Shown here: piece by piece, positions 54,572 to 64,000 of the stretch
Layout of the letters: every line of letters begins with the position of its first letter
Position numbering within the stretch: the stretch's first letter is position 1
Source of the DNA: Bemisia tabaci
Taxonomy: Eukaryota > Arthropoda > Insecta > Hemiptera > Aleyrodidae
Direction: 5' to 3'
Assembly (NCBI RefSeq): GCF_918797505.1
Contig: NC_092794.1
Coordinates: forward strand, 60,621,167-60,685,166
DNA length: 64,000 nt
Position numbers and translations under genes: made by a program
The notes under the pieces: generated by a model
Seen by the model: the letters and a program-made list of their open reading frames with translations, nothing else
Database searches by the model: none
Told to the model about the DNA's origin: nothing

Positions 54572-55600
54572 AGACACTTTTACTGCAATATTTAGAAAAA
54601 TACTGCCAATTTCACAAAATCATAAAGTTTGATTGGAATTTTGATCGCAGGATAATAGTTATGAAATTTTTATTCAAACCACTGCACTATATTGTAAATG
54701 TCTTCGAGATATAGGATGAATTCATACATTCAGACTCGACTTGTCGATATTATGAGGCATCTTCAATTAAATATGTAATTGATTAATGATGCCTCCTATT
54801 AAAGACGGCGATCCGTAAAAATCTTAGCTTTTCTACGATTCATTAGGATCCATTAGATTCATTGGCATCATACTTCAGATACGATTATATGTTATAATCT
54901 TTCCTTAAGCACGGTCAAAAGCCATCAAAAATCTACTTCAATGGGTAGATTGACTATTCGATGTTTAAATAGTCTTAAAACTAAACGGTTTTCGCTTAGC
55001 ATCGTCCAAATTTTAAATTTGGCGGGCGAATCTACCTGCTGGTAATGGTTCACCACCCGCCCGCCAAGAGCGCCAGTTCCTTAGCGCGTATCCCCGTAAT
55101 TCGAAACGAAAACAATAGAGAGCGCCACCGCGCCACCTTCTTGCTGCTCGTAACCAGTCGTAACCCCGTGTCAAGTCAACAAACCTCGCAACAACAACAT
55201 CAATACCTAATTAAATCAATCATGTTTGTGCAGTTTTATTATATTATTATATTATATTTGTGTTCAGTACCTCGTAAAAAGGAACCGCGAAAGGTGGAAT
55301 CTGCCGGGATTCTAAATTCATCAACAACAAACATATTAGTTTCTAATAAAAATCCAAGTGTCAGTGCTTGCGTTTTAGCTTCGATAATTGTATGTAATGT
55401 AAGTACCTGATTAGTTGTCTAATTTTGCTTGGTGTATACCTACGGAGTAATTTTGGAGATAGTATATGATGCATTATACAATGCATTTGAATTCCTAGGT
55501 TTCATCTGACTCAAAGTGTTCGCTGCTATTATCTAGGAGCGTACCGACTCATTCATTGGAGAATTGAGCGTTTCCTATCGGCCCCTCTGCAATTATGAGA
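54572..55600. other. AT-rich DNA; possible isolated exon
   Basis: A + frame of 121 codons (55045-55410) ends just beyond a donor-like AAT|GTAAGT near 55399. No domain or partner exon was identified, so I do not call it a gene. The rest is AT-rich and featureless. Confidence 0.3.
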
Positions 55601-56090
55601 TTAGTCCAAGGACCCTTTAGGAACTTATTTAATGACTCAGGTGGTGCTTTTGAGCCAACTTTCAAAGAATTAAAGGCATTTTTTTAAAATCTACTGTCCA
55701 TGAGCTCTCCGTCTGACCGAAGTGCTCTCCTCGCTACATGACGCGTAACCCTTCAATTTTTAGTTTAGTCCAAAGACCTCACAGGAACTTAAATTAATGA
55801 ACCAGGTGGTGCTCTTATGCTAACTTTCGAAGAATTAAAGGCATTTGTTTCTAAAATTTACAGTCCTTGAAAATGAGCTGTTTGTGATGTCGCGGAGCAA
55901 AGTGCCCTACTTTTGGGCCTCGTAATCCCTTGAATTTTGAGTTTAGTGCAAAGATCTTTTTGGAACTTAAATTAATGACCCAGGTGATGTGCTTGATGCC
56001 CATTTTTAAAGAATTAAAGCCATTTTTCAAAATTTACAGTCTTTCAAAATGAGCTTTCCGTGTGATTTTGCTAAAAATGGACAATTGAGC
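55601..56090. repeat. Three diverged tandem units of about 165-178 bp
   Basis: TTAGTCCAAGGACC (55601), TTAGTCCAAAGACC (55765) and TTAGTGCAAAGATC (55943) each start a unit that continues with GGAACTTA, AATGA, CAGGTG and AAAGAATTAAAG motifs in the same order. Confidence 0.75.
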
Positions 56091-57018
56091 GTAGCCCCCC
56101 CAAATTTTAGCGTACCTCAAAATCGTTGGACGTGCATAAGGAGACCATAGATATGGTGTCCTGTGCCAATTTTGAATGAAATCGAACAGATAGATTCTGA
56201 GATATCGCTGTAGACAGATTTGGGGGACGCCACACGGACGGACACACATTTTTTCAAGTATGGTTATTTTTACTCCTGGGACCTTAAAACGTCTAGAAAT
56301 GATGAAATTTCAACTTTTTTTTTTTTTTTTTTTTTGGAGGATGACAATACTTCCTCTCTACCCTATGGGAGCGAGAAAGTAAAAACCTCTAATTTTAGTG
56401 TAAAACTTTGTGTCCGCACTCTCGTAACAGTTCCTTCCACTGTGGTGTGAGGTGCGATGGCGACAGCAGCGCTCCCTAAAGCACACCAGTTTTTCGAGAC
56501 ACTTTGTTGTCTCGACTCCGTATCCGGAACAATTTCCGGCGTGGTACCCGATGGCGCGACTGCATTAAAGGATCTAGTCGGCCATGGCTGCCCTCCGTAG
56601 GAAATCCGTCATAATTTTCCCGAGAAACTGACGTTGAACCAGTAGTTTAATCCTCAGAATAGGCAACTTGAAGCCGTTTACGACACCATTGATGAGAAAC
56701 TCTTTTTTCACTTTCTCCGACGCGTGTGCTCGCGGTCTTTGGCTCCCCCTTCCGGCGCATATGGACTCAAGCTCACGTGCGGTCTTACGCAATCTGGGGC
56801 TATTAATCTTCTAAATATTTCCCTCAAGTTTCCTCGGTTTTACCGAAAGATATTAAATTGGATCTCAAGTAAACGAGCTGATAGTCGATCGATCGCATCG
56901 ATCATTTTGGTGGTACAGTCCATCGGAGCGCCGAGTTCTCACACTTAGTTTTCAATAGATGAGACGCCTTTTAAAACCATGGTGGCGGGTATCTACCATG
57001 TTAGTTTGCATAATTTAT
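56091..57018. other. Intronic DNA, T run, nothing else supported
   Basis: A T homopolymer of 21 lies at 56315-56335. The segment 56115-56250 (GGTGTCCTGTGCCAATTTTG, GACGCCACACGGACGGACAC) looks like part of the repeat unit that precedes it. No gene supported. Confidence 0.35.
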
Positions 57019-57024
57019 GGTTTT

Positions 57025-57452
57025 CAGGGTTGCCATAGTCAGGAAATACCGGGGACGTCAGGGAAAATTGGGAAGTGTCAGGGAAAACGATGAAAATGCC
57101 AAGGAAACTTCGTGAAGTAAATCACCTTCATTTGCTTTGTAGAATGGGTTCCAGGTTTCGAACAACAAAGTTTGCCTGAAAACTATTTTCAATTATGTCT
57201 TCTTAACCATCTGTCATATTTTCAATTGCCAGGAAACTTTACCTATATTTGTCAGGGAATTTTTAAAAGTCATGGAATTTTATGAAGTCAGGGAAAACCG
57301 GGAAAATTTGTTAAATCACATTTATTTGCTTTCTAGTATGGGTTTCAGGTTCCAAACAACAAATTTTGCCTGAAAACTATTTTAATTATTAACTATCTGC
57401 CATATCTTCAATTGTCGGGGAATTTTATTGTCCAAATTCTGTGGCAACCCTG
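57025..57452. mobile_element. CAGGGTTGCCAT MITE with 6-bp TSD GGTTTT
   Basis: CAGGGTTGCCATAGTCAGG to ATTCTGTGGCAACCCTG, flanked by GGTTTT (57019-57024) and GGTTTT (57453-57458). The interior is partly duplicated (two blocks containing CATTTATTTGCTTTCTAG-like sequence). Confidence 0.9.
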
Positions 57453-57458
57453 GGTTTT

Positions 57459-58787
57459 CTTACCTTGCGTGCATTGCTGTCAAAACCAACCTGCGAGAAA
57501 TCTTGGTGTACGCTAACTTTGTAGATGACCTTATTTATCGTGTTCTCCAGAAGGTGATTCAAATGAGCCTTTTGCAAACTTCATCCAGAGGAAGAAGAAA
57601 AGTCATTGCCCATAGGGAATGACTCAAAAATCACAATGAGCGCATCGAGAAAGTCTGAAACATTGGCCGTGTTGAAAATTGCGTAGCATCCTATTGCGAA
57701 ATGTTCACCTGCAATGAACGTAACGAAGCGGGCAGCTTAAGAAACACATTTCTTACGTAGATTGTAAAGTTCGGAGTATATTTCAGACTTTTCTGATGTG
57801 CTCATCGTGATTTTCGAGCCATTTTCTGCTTCTAATACTCAAGTCAAATAATTTGTCATCTAACTTCTTTACGATCCAACCTTGGGAAAAACAAGATATC
57901 TTACAAACAGCTTACAAAATGTGCGTATCTGACGTGTAAGCACCTCAAGAACTTATTGCTGCAATTCTTTTAGAATTTGGAAAAAAAAGTCTTGCAATAA
58001 GCTATTTTGTAATTGTAACTAGTCCATGAAACTTTTTGATAGTTTCAGACACATTCAACCCAGATAAAATACTCTAATTTGTACTAATCTCGAAAGAACT
58101 TAAATAAACGGAAGAGAAAACCAATGATTGAACGTCCCCAAGTTGGCAGAGACCCAATTTTCGAAAAAGACAACACTCGCATAGCACGAAAGCCGTTGAA
58201 AAGGCCACGGTGGATTTTTTTCTCCCAAGGCTTTGAGGAGCACTAAAAGGATCGTCATGTGGTTTCCGTTTCCCCGTCTCGACGCGGTCCTTTTACTCGT
58301 CTCTCTGCCACCCCTCCGCCCCCGCCCCTGTCGTAGTCCATCATTTGTATCGTTCTCCGATTCACATGATCGTTAATGTTGAAACAGTATCCCCCTTCGA
58401 GTAGGTGTCTCTGTAAATGGGTCAATGTTGCCAGTTCTTTTTTCATCCCTTTGTTCGGTAACGAAACGAGCCCAGTGACGCCACTCTACTATGCAGCCCT
58501 TAAAATTTCCTGCTTTTGAATCTTGCTTGAATGCTCTTCGAATGCATTGGTATCCCCGTGCGTAGGTCATTTATACAATGTAGTGTTCATCGAGGACATG
58601 ACCGGCGGGTCATCGGGGGCCTCAAATCTTAAAATTCAAGGGCCCCATGTCGCCAAAAATTTCGGGATTAGGACCTATCTAAATTCGGTATTTAGACTCC
58701 GGGAACCTCCAGAAAATCCGGAATTTTAAAAAAGTCGGCTCGCGGTGCGACAGCATCCCGGCTTATACGAGTCTGATCGCATTTTCA
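57459..58787. other. Intronic DNA, nothing supported
   Basis: No gene, RNA or complete repeat recognised. Pyrimidine-rich at 58260-58330. Confidence 0.4.
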
Positions 58788-58792
58788 GAAAG

Positions 58793-59070
58793 CAGGTCGT
58801 CTAGCATCAGGAAAAACCGGAAAATATCAGGAATTTTGGCCGATCAGGCCAAAAAAGTAGGAAAATATCAGGAAAATCGGAAAAATTGGACGTCTTATCA
58901 GGAATTTTTCTTACGCGAATCTCCTCAACGGAGAAAGTCTTCCTGCTTTTTGCATATTGTGCCAGGAATCGAGAAAAATCAGGATAATATCAGGAATTTT
59001 CAAAATGAAAAATCAGGAATTTTTACAAAATATCAGGATTTTTCCAATTTAAAAAATACTAGACACCCTG
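58793..59070. mobile_element. CAGGGTGTCTAG MITE with 5-bp TSD GAAAG
   Basis: Left end CAGGTCGTCTAGCATCAGG (two changes from consensus) and right end AATACTAGACACCCTG, flanked by GAAAG (58788-58792) and GAAAG (59071-59075). Highly similar to 1182-1468 in the same orientation, including the shared CGCGAATCTCCTCANCGGAG block. Confidence 0.88.
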
Positions 59071-59474
59071 GAAAGTCTTAAAATGTTGGCCTCAGGATGC
59101 ATGAGAGCATCGCCATCTAGTATTGTGCATTACGTACATTTTCTTACGAGCAATAAAAATATAAGTATAAAAAATTCAATAAATGAGTAAGTAATTTCAA
59201 AGTTCCGAACACATGTTATCGAAGGAGATATTCCACTCGAATGAAGGCAGGGAAAAAGACCCTTAAGAATCCCGCTTAAAAGTTAGGGACCAGCAATGGG
59301 ATTCATGTGTTGGTTGGAGACATCTAGTGTTGAGTCATTCTGGTCATCGAAGGAGGAAAGCAACCAACCCCCATCCTGAATTCTTGACTCCCTCATCCAC
59401 CCCTATCCCTTTTTTTCTGTCTTCCCGCGCCCCTCTGTTAAAAGGCCGCGAAATCTGAGCGTCCTCCCGAACGG

Positions 59475-59965
59475 CGCGTCGCCAAATCGTACTGAAAAAA
59501 AAAACCCCATTTTTTTCAACCTTTTTTTTAATGTGTGGAATTAATGCAATTTACTGGAACAGCGTTTTTTATGGTGAAAATGCGTTCACATCACCAGGAC
59601 TTCTGGAAAACAAGCATGTATCATCTTGAAAAATTTACATTAACCGTGGAGGTAACAGCCTATTATTTTCAATAATTTTTTTAAAACCTCCCATCAACCC
59701 CAACCAGGACTTCCAGAAAACCGCGTCGCCAAATCGTACTGAAAAAACCCCCATTTTTTTCAACCTTTTTTTTTAATGTGTGGAATTAATGAAATTTACT
59801 GGAACTGCGTTTGTTATGGTGAAGATGCGTTCACATCACCAGGACTTCTGGAAAACAAGCGTGCATCCACTATCTTGGAAAATTTACATTAACTGTGTAG
59901 GGAGCAGCTCATTTTCAATAACTCTTTTAAAACCTCCCATCAACCTTTCCACCCCCAAGAAACTG
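59475..59965. repeat. Two-copy tandem repeat, period about 247 bp
   Basis: CGCGTCGCCAAATCGTACTG at 59475 recurs at 59722, followed in both by TTTTTTTCAACC, ATGTGTGGAATTAATG, CACCAGGACTTCTGGAAAAC and AAAACCTCCCATCAACC. Confidence 0.88.
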
Positions 59966-60262
59966 TATGATTGGGGTGGGGGGCGAGGGCTATCCCCCAT
60001 TCGTTTGCTAGAACGATTCTAAGCTATGCTGTAATCCACCTCCACATGCGCACTTCTATAATGATTGATCATTTGGTTCCTCACTTCAAGCATCCCCCGA
60101 TTCTCCCTGAAGGAGGGTTCAGTACTAAAATTTTCGGCGGTAGATTTCAAAGTCCTCAAAATCATTCCGCTTTTTAAACCGGGTCCATTTGCATGTGCCT
60201 GTGCTCTTACCTCTACATATTCCCCCTCCTCCCTCCCATCCACCTCCATCGTGCCTCCTCCT

Positions 60263-60276
60263 CCCCCCCCCCCCCC
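60263..60276. repeat. C homopolymer (14)
   Basis: Uninterrupted C run in a pyrimidine-rich stretch (about 60225-60276). Confidence 0.85.
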
Positions 60277-60752
60277 ACGTGAACCCATGCGCTCTTGAGC
60301 GAGCCCTCCCTCGCGCGTCAGTCCTCGCCTCGTAATGATTCGTGAAGCAACACTAAACAGATGCACGCTGCTTTTTCGTGATTTATCGGATTTGGCGCTT
60401 AACGGTTTGGCTGCGCTTGTGCTCGCACGCATAAATATCACGTCGTCTGGGCCGAGCGCCTCTCCTGCGCCAGTCCTGCCGTGCTAAGTAAAAACGCCGT
60501 ATAAACACTTGAATGTCGCCAAATTTCTTTTCAGAAAATATTTATAATTGAGGAAAGCCATGCATATATTTCCTCGAAATTTTCAGACTTTTTAGAAGCA
60601 TATTTTCGTTGAAGATCGGTCCAGCTAAAATGCCACGATAATGGCGGTGAGATCATAATCGGGTCGGTAAACATTTGAGAGTAGACTTTCGAAATTGATT
60701 CTGGTCGGATGCCATCATCTTTATAAGGTCATTTCTAAACCCTTCTTTTTGT

Positions 60753-61023
60753 AAGGTCTTAATACACGATCAAATTTCGAACCAATTCTGATAAAAGTAG
60801 ACCTGTTGATGACTGATGGTCACCATGCAACACTCCTATTTGATCAAAATTGGACGGGTTTTGATCAGAATGGAGTGCCACCATTCATCATTTCCTGCCA
60901 CAAGGAACATTTCTGCCAAGTTTTCATTTTAAAAGTAGGTAAGCGAATTAATGATTTTAAGACTGATGACTCCCGACATTTTGATGGTAATTGGTTCGGG
61001 AATTTGATCGTATATCGAGACCT
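60753..61023. mobile_element. Foldback MITE related to 3362-3646, nested
   Basis: AGGTCTTAATACACGATCAA on the left is mirrored by TTGATCGTATATCGAGACCT on the right. Interior CTGATGGTCACCATG and GGAGTGCCACCATTCATC match 3362-3646. GTA flanks both sides. Confidence 0.75.
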
Positions 61024-61120
61024 GTAAGATTATATTTTGGCTCCAACGTTTGCAAGAATTCCACCTTCTATCCGTCCGGTAAGTCCCGATGTTGATCCGA
61101 AAAATTATGATCGCGTCCCG

Positions 61121-61325
61121 TTCGGTTGGGTCACGCAACTAAACTAACTTCCCGGCAAAGCGGGAAGTATCGCCAGATTTAAGGGCGTTCTAAGCGTTCG
61201 GTTGGGTCACGCAACTAAACTAACCTCTCGGCAAAGCGGGAAGTATCGCCAGATTTGAAGGCGTTCTAAGCGTTCGGTTGGGTCACGCAACTAAACTAAC
61301 TTCCCGGCAAAGCGGGAATGATCGC
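61121..61325. repeat. Tandem array, period about 76 bp, 2.7 copies, hairpin in each unit
   Basis: GTTCGGTTGGGTCACGCAAC begins each unit at about 61121, 61197 and 61272. Each unit carries a small hairpin CTTCCCGGCAAAGCGGGAAG (the middle copy slightly altered). Units are nearly identical. Confidence 0.88.
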
Positions 61326-61530
61326 GTCAAAACAGAGTACGAAACCGCTTTATCCACCCATTTTGGTTCGACCGATCATCAACGAAAATACGCTTTAGGT
61401 CGAATTACGAACTAAATCCTTCAAATAATCAGAAGATAAATAGTCACAAATTTCTCTGAAAATTCGTGAAAGGTCGGAGGAAATTTGGCAACGCTTAATG
61501 GTTCATACGGCGTTCTTCCTTGGCAAGGCG

Positions 61531-62599
61531 CGTCCTCTCTTCCTTCATCTTTCGGAACGTTGCCCGATCGTCTTTGCCTCCGGAAATTTTGGATACGAAC
61601 GTCGCCTCAGTGGTGTACGCGGGCCTCCAAGGAGTTTCGATTTTCGTCGACGGTCTGGCTTTGAGGCCTCTCCCGCTCTCCTCCCGGAAGATGAAACCTC
61701 GGTTTACAACTTTTAGCTATTACGCGTGCTCACTCTGCGTTAAAAAGTGGCTCGCTCCTGTTCTAAGAGGACCTCCCACTACCATCGACATTCTTATCCT
61801 TGTTGAAAATCATATGAATGTGCACACCGTCTTTTTGCGATGTGTCCATAATATTCTACCAAGTAATTAGGCAAAAGAACACAATTTCAAAGTGAAAGAA
61901 GGATTAAAGATATCAGAGGAACGTAGATGCTAAGCCCTTTGGCTACTACGCGGACCAACCCCCTGAGGGCTGCTTCGCGGATCCTCAGGGGCTAACTTCC
62001 AAATTCTGAAAAGATAGGGCTCATCCAGTATCTATCACTTGTTGATAGCCGCAAAAATCATGAAAATCGGCCCTGTAGGACGCTAGAACGAACCGTGAAG
62101 AAATGAAAATTTAGGTGGCAGCGAACGTATAATAATGATGATGATAATGACCCGAGTAACTGTCAGTCGGATCAAAAACATTGGCTCGTTACAAAAGTAA
62201 AATTTGATCTACTAGGAGTCTATCGATCCCCGTTTCAAATGGTGTTGCATTTGATTGAAGGTGGTTGCAACCATGGGTCGTCCAAGGGTGGCCGCCTCCC
62301 ATGACGTCATAAGCTGCAGGCCAATAAGAAATGCTATTTTTGTAGTTTTAGGCGTTAGCCTCTTTTGTTTGTCAAAAAAGCAGTTTGGAGCCTTTCAAAT
62401 CTTGGAAACGCGTCTCTCGCTAAAATTGACCTCGCGGAGATGCCTATTTTCTGGCAGCACCCGGATCTTGCAACAGCCTTAAAAGAATTTTTGGAAAAGA
62501 AAAATGTAAACATTTCTGAGCATGCCGAGACATAAGCACAACATGCATGTACTTAATTATGATAAGGAAAATCATTCTGACGATGTTAAAATTTCATGT

Positions 62600-62600
<1 letters not shown>
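61531..62600. other. Intronic DNA before exon 3
   Basis: A GC-rich stem CCCCTGAGG/CCTCAGGGG with a 12-nt loop lies at about 61959-61994. Short frames at 61498-61870 show no domain. No gene supported. Confidence 0.4.

Positions 62601-62653
<53 letters not shown>
62601..62653 (+). repeat. Run of 53 T forming the exon 3 polypyrimidine tract
   Basis: Uninterrupted T homopolymer directly followed by GCAG and exon 3. It is the longest homopolymer in the window and occupies the position where the U2AF-binding polypyrimidine tract is expected. Confidence 0.9.
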
Positions 62654-62655
<2 letters not shown>

Positions 62656-62657
62656 AG

Positions 62658-62833
62658 ACGGCTACGACATGACGGACTGTTACGGACCGCCGGGAAAATC
62701 TCCCGGATCTCAGTTCAGCTACCCCCAGTTCACGTTCCCGGGTCAACCCTACATCCACATCAACGCAGCCAAAGCCACTGCCCATTACCACCAGCTCGCA
62801 CTCCAAGAAGATCAAGGCATCGATATGACACAG
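62658..62833 (+). CDS. Exon 3 of unidentified protein gene (3' border ambiguous)
   Basis: The acceptor GCAG ends at 62657. The first two bases complete codon 230 (Asp), and residues 231-288 follow. The content is tyrosine/proline/glutamine-rich (FSYPQFTFPGQPYIHINAA) and ends DQGIDMTQ. At 62834 CACAG|GTATAA gives a phase-0 but weak donor. If it is not used, translation continues one codon (Val) to a TAA at 62837-62839, giving a C-terminus -MTQV, which fits a class I PDZ ligand (S/T-x-V). An AATAAA lies at 63301. Either an onward-spliced exon or an alternative last exon is possible. No domain recognised. Confidence 0.78.
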
Positions 62834-63388
62834 GTATAAAATCCAACTTGCTTCAGAAAAAAAAATATAGAGAGGTATCCCTGTATATCCTCGTTGGATC
62901 AACAGAAATTCCTGCCGATTATTCATGACAGGACGTTACGATATGAATTTATCGTAAAAATAACAGGAAATCTTCTTGTTTGAAGTAACAATTCAAAGAG
63001 ATGGCCAGTCGCTTTTAAAAGACTATCTGTTGTTTGAATGAGAATTTCTGTTGCGGCATTTTTAAGAGCAACATTTTTCTGAATGTGTCTGGTTGTATTT
63101 TACAAGCCCATCATACTTAGAGCGAGATAAGGGTTTGTCAAGTATTTACAATTGGGACAGCGAGGGACTTTTGCCACGGAGCCTTAAAACTTCGTATACC
63201 ATAATGAAATGGTGTCAAGACGGAACTTCAGAACTATTTAAACTAATTTACTAAACCAAAGATTACTCGATACCGCAGACATGAGTACGCCATTTATCAA
63301 AATAAAATTTCTCTAAAAGAGGTGTTCTTCATCAATTCTCAACTTTCAAATAATGCAAAAATTGTATGCTAAAACTACTTAGAATCCA
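62834..63388. other. Region after exon 3, nothing further supported
   Basis: AT-rich. AATAAA at 63301-63306 could serve as a poly(A) signal if exon 3 is terminal. No next exon is seen before the window ends. Confidence 0.4.
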
Positions 63389-63649
63389 ATTGAGGCACTG
63401 GATGCGGAAAGGGCACTTCTCGGTTGCAGTGTTTCAGAGTCTCCTCTAATATTTCATTCATTGTAAGGAAAGTGAATGCATCCATTTCACTGAAAATTTT
63501 ACTGAATATTCCTTATGATTCTACAATTTTACATGGAAATAATTCTGTAAAAATCACCCATTCAAGTCTTCTCCGAGGGATTAATTTGCAACAGAGATTC
63601 TGAAACACCGCGATCGAGAAGTGCCTTTTTCGCATCCAGTGCCTCAATT
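63389..63649. mobile_element. Foldback MITE, AATTGAGGCACTGGATGCG ends
   Basis: AATTGAGGCACTGGATGCGG and AAAGGGCACTTCTCG on the left are mirrored by CGAGAAGTGCCTTTTTCGCA and TCCAGTGCCTCAATT on the right. The inner part also pairs weakly. Confidence 0.8.
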
Positions 63650-63792
63650 TTGGAGGGGCTATTTTTTTAAAAGAAAAGTCCGGGGGAGAATTCCCGAACC
63701 CCCTTGCTTTGAGGGTATCCCCCGGACCCCTACTCGACATCAGCGAATGCCCCCCCCCCCCCCCCCTCCAGCTCATTCTGGATCCGCCACTG
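63650..63792 (-). repeat. Repeat with C17 run and CAGTGGCGGATCCAG end
   Basis: Read on the - strand it begins CAGTGGCGGATCCAGAATGA, then a G-run of 17 (63750-63766), then a purine-rich segment with CCGGGGGATACCC. The GGCGGATCCAGC motif also bounds the foldback at 33392. The family is uncertain. Confidence 0.5.
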
Positions 63793-63826
63793 CTTACTCA
63801 TCTTATACACCTGTTCAGCTACATCT

Positions 63827-64000
63827 AATGGAGATGTTGCATGTGTGAGGGATTTGCGATTTGACCATTGGTTCTTGTGTAAAAGTTCGCGAGAAACACG
63901 ATGGTGCCACTGGTTTTCTCTGGAATCATCTCTCAAGCTCAAGAAAAGCTCTCAAGTTAAGGCCAAAATGGAGGAAACATCCAACTCTACCCTGAGAGTC
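63827..64000. mobile_element. Left arm of 510-bp palindromic element, cut by window end
   Basis: AATGGAGATGTTGCATGTG, GCGAGAAACACGATGG and GAGGCCAAAATGGAG-like motifs follow the left arm of 41178-41687 in order and end at CTGAGAGTC where the window stops. Confidence 0.85.

Larger units (their letters stand above)
60476..61530. mobile_element. CTGCCGTG element, enlarged by nested insertions
   Basis: CTGCCGTGCTAAGTAAAAAC and GCCGTATAAACAC at the left; GGCAACGCTTAATGGTTCAT and ACGGCGTTCTTCCTTGGCAAGG at the right. Between the recognisable arms lie a foldback (60753-61023) and a tandem array (61121-61325), making this copy about 1.05 kb rather than the usual 180-250 bp. Flanks AGTC and CGTC differ at one base. 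Confidence 0.65.
51791..62657 (+). other. Intron 2 (10.9 kb)
   Basis: Inferred from the phase-1 donor at 51791 and the acceptor GCAG ending at 62657. It contains the second hairpin array, three tandem arrays and several foldbacks. Its 3' end is a run of 53 T directly before GCAG. Confidence 0.65.

Noticed and set aside
55045..55410. 121-codon frame ending at a donor-like GTAAGT
   Set aside because: No partner exon, domain or composition shift. Recorded only as a possibility within the region entry.
61121..61325. Short direct repeats considered as a CRISPR array
   Set aside because: Units are contiguous tandem copies of about 76 bp without unique spacers, and the context is eukaryotic.
62522..62926. 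Frames with long Phe or Lys runs around 62600-62650
   Set aside because: They are translations of the T homopolymer. Only the part after the GCAG acceptor is treated as coding.
1..64000. tRNA and rRNA genes
   Set aside because: Looked for A/B-box and cloverleaf patterns and conserved rRNA stretches by eye; none convincing. A tRNA scan would be decisive.

Overview
This window looks like intron-rich, AT-rich nuclear DNA of an arthropod, most likely an insect. The evidence is small GT-AG exons separated by introns of 10-21 kb, a very high density of short non-autonomous DNA transposons, and no bacterial operon structure, tRNA or rRNA. Several repeat termini (for example CAGTGGCGTGGCGTG and CTGCCGTGC) resemble repeats I associate from memory with sap-sucking hemipterans such as whiteflies. 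That assignment is an inference and was not checked.

Only one protein-coding gene can be supported, on the + strand. Three exons (29663-30188, 51629-51790, 62658-62833) join in frame with matching phases (1/1 and 1/1) and consensus GT-AG borders. Together they give 288 residues of a low-complexity, proline/serine/glycine-rich, partly basic protein that I do not recognise. Exon 1 has a good start context with an in-frame stop upstream. The last exon either splices onward past the window or ends at a stop that overlaps its weak donor. Upstream, GC-rich patches at 6.65-7.0, 7.8-8.2 and 9.75-10.2 kb carry good splice donors, and one carries an Inr/DPE-like arrangement. They are candidate promoter or 5' UTR exons, but their link to the gene is inferred.

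Nearly everything else is repeat. At least a dozen structurally distinct families of short terminal-inverted-repeat or foldback elements are present. Many have target-site duplications readable directly from the sequence: 8 bp (hAT-like, CAGTGGCGTGG termini), 6 bp (CAGGGTTGCCAC termini), 5 bp (CAGGGTGTCTAG termini), 4 bp (CTGCCGTG termini and CGACGGTGTAAG termini) and 2 bp (CACNGG...AAAA termini). Several are nested in one another, giving a relative order of insertion. No transposase, reverse transcriptase or integrase reading frame was found, so the elements would have to be mobilised in trans.

Layout: 1-5.7 kb scattered MITEs and unique DNA; 5.7-10.6 kb GC-rich candidate 5' region; 10.6-29.6 kb repeats and unclassified DNA; 29.66-30.19 kb exon 1; 30.2-51.6 kb intron with a 1.33-kb inverted repeat (33.97-35.30 kb), nested foldbacks at 37, 40, 41 and 43 kb, and a GC-rich hairpin array at 47.3 kb; 51.63-51.79 kb exon 2; 51.8-62.66 kb intron with a second hairpin array at 54.4 kb and tandem repeats at 55.6, 59.5 and 61.1 kb; 62.66-62.83 kb exon 3, whose acceptor abuts a 53-nt T run; then foldbacks to the end. 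The features most worth following up are the two arrays of perfect short hairpins, mostly with 3-nt loops, the intronic 1.33-kb hairpin, and the unusual exon 3 borders.
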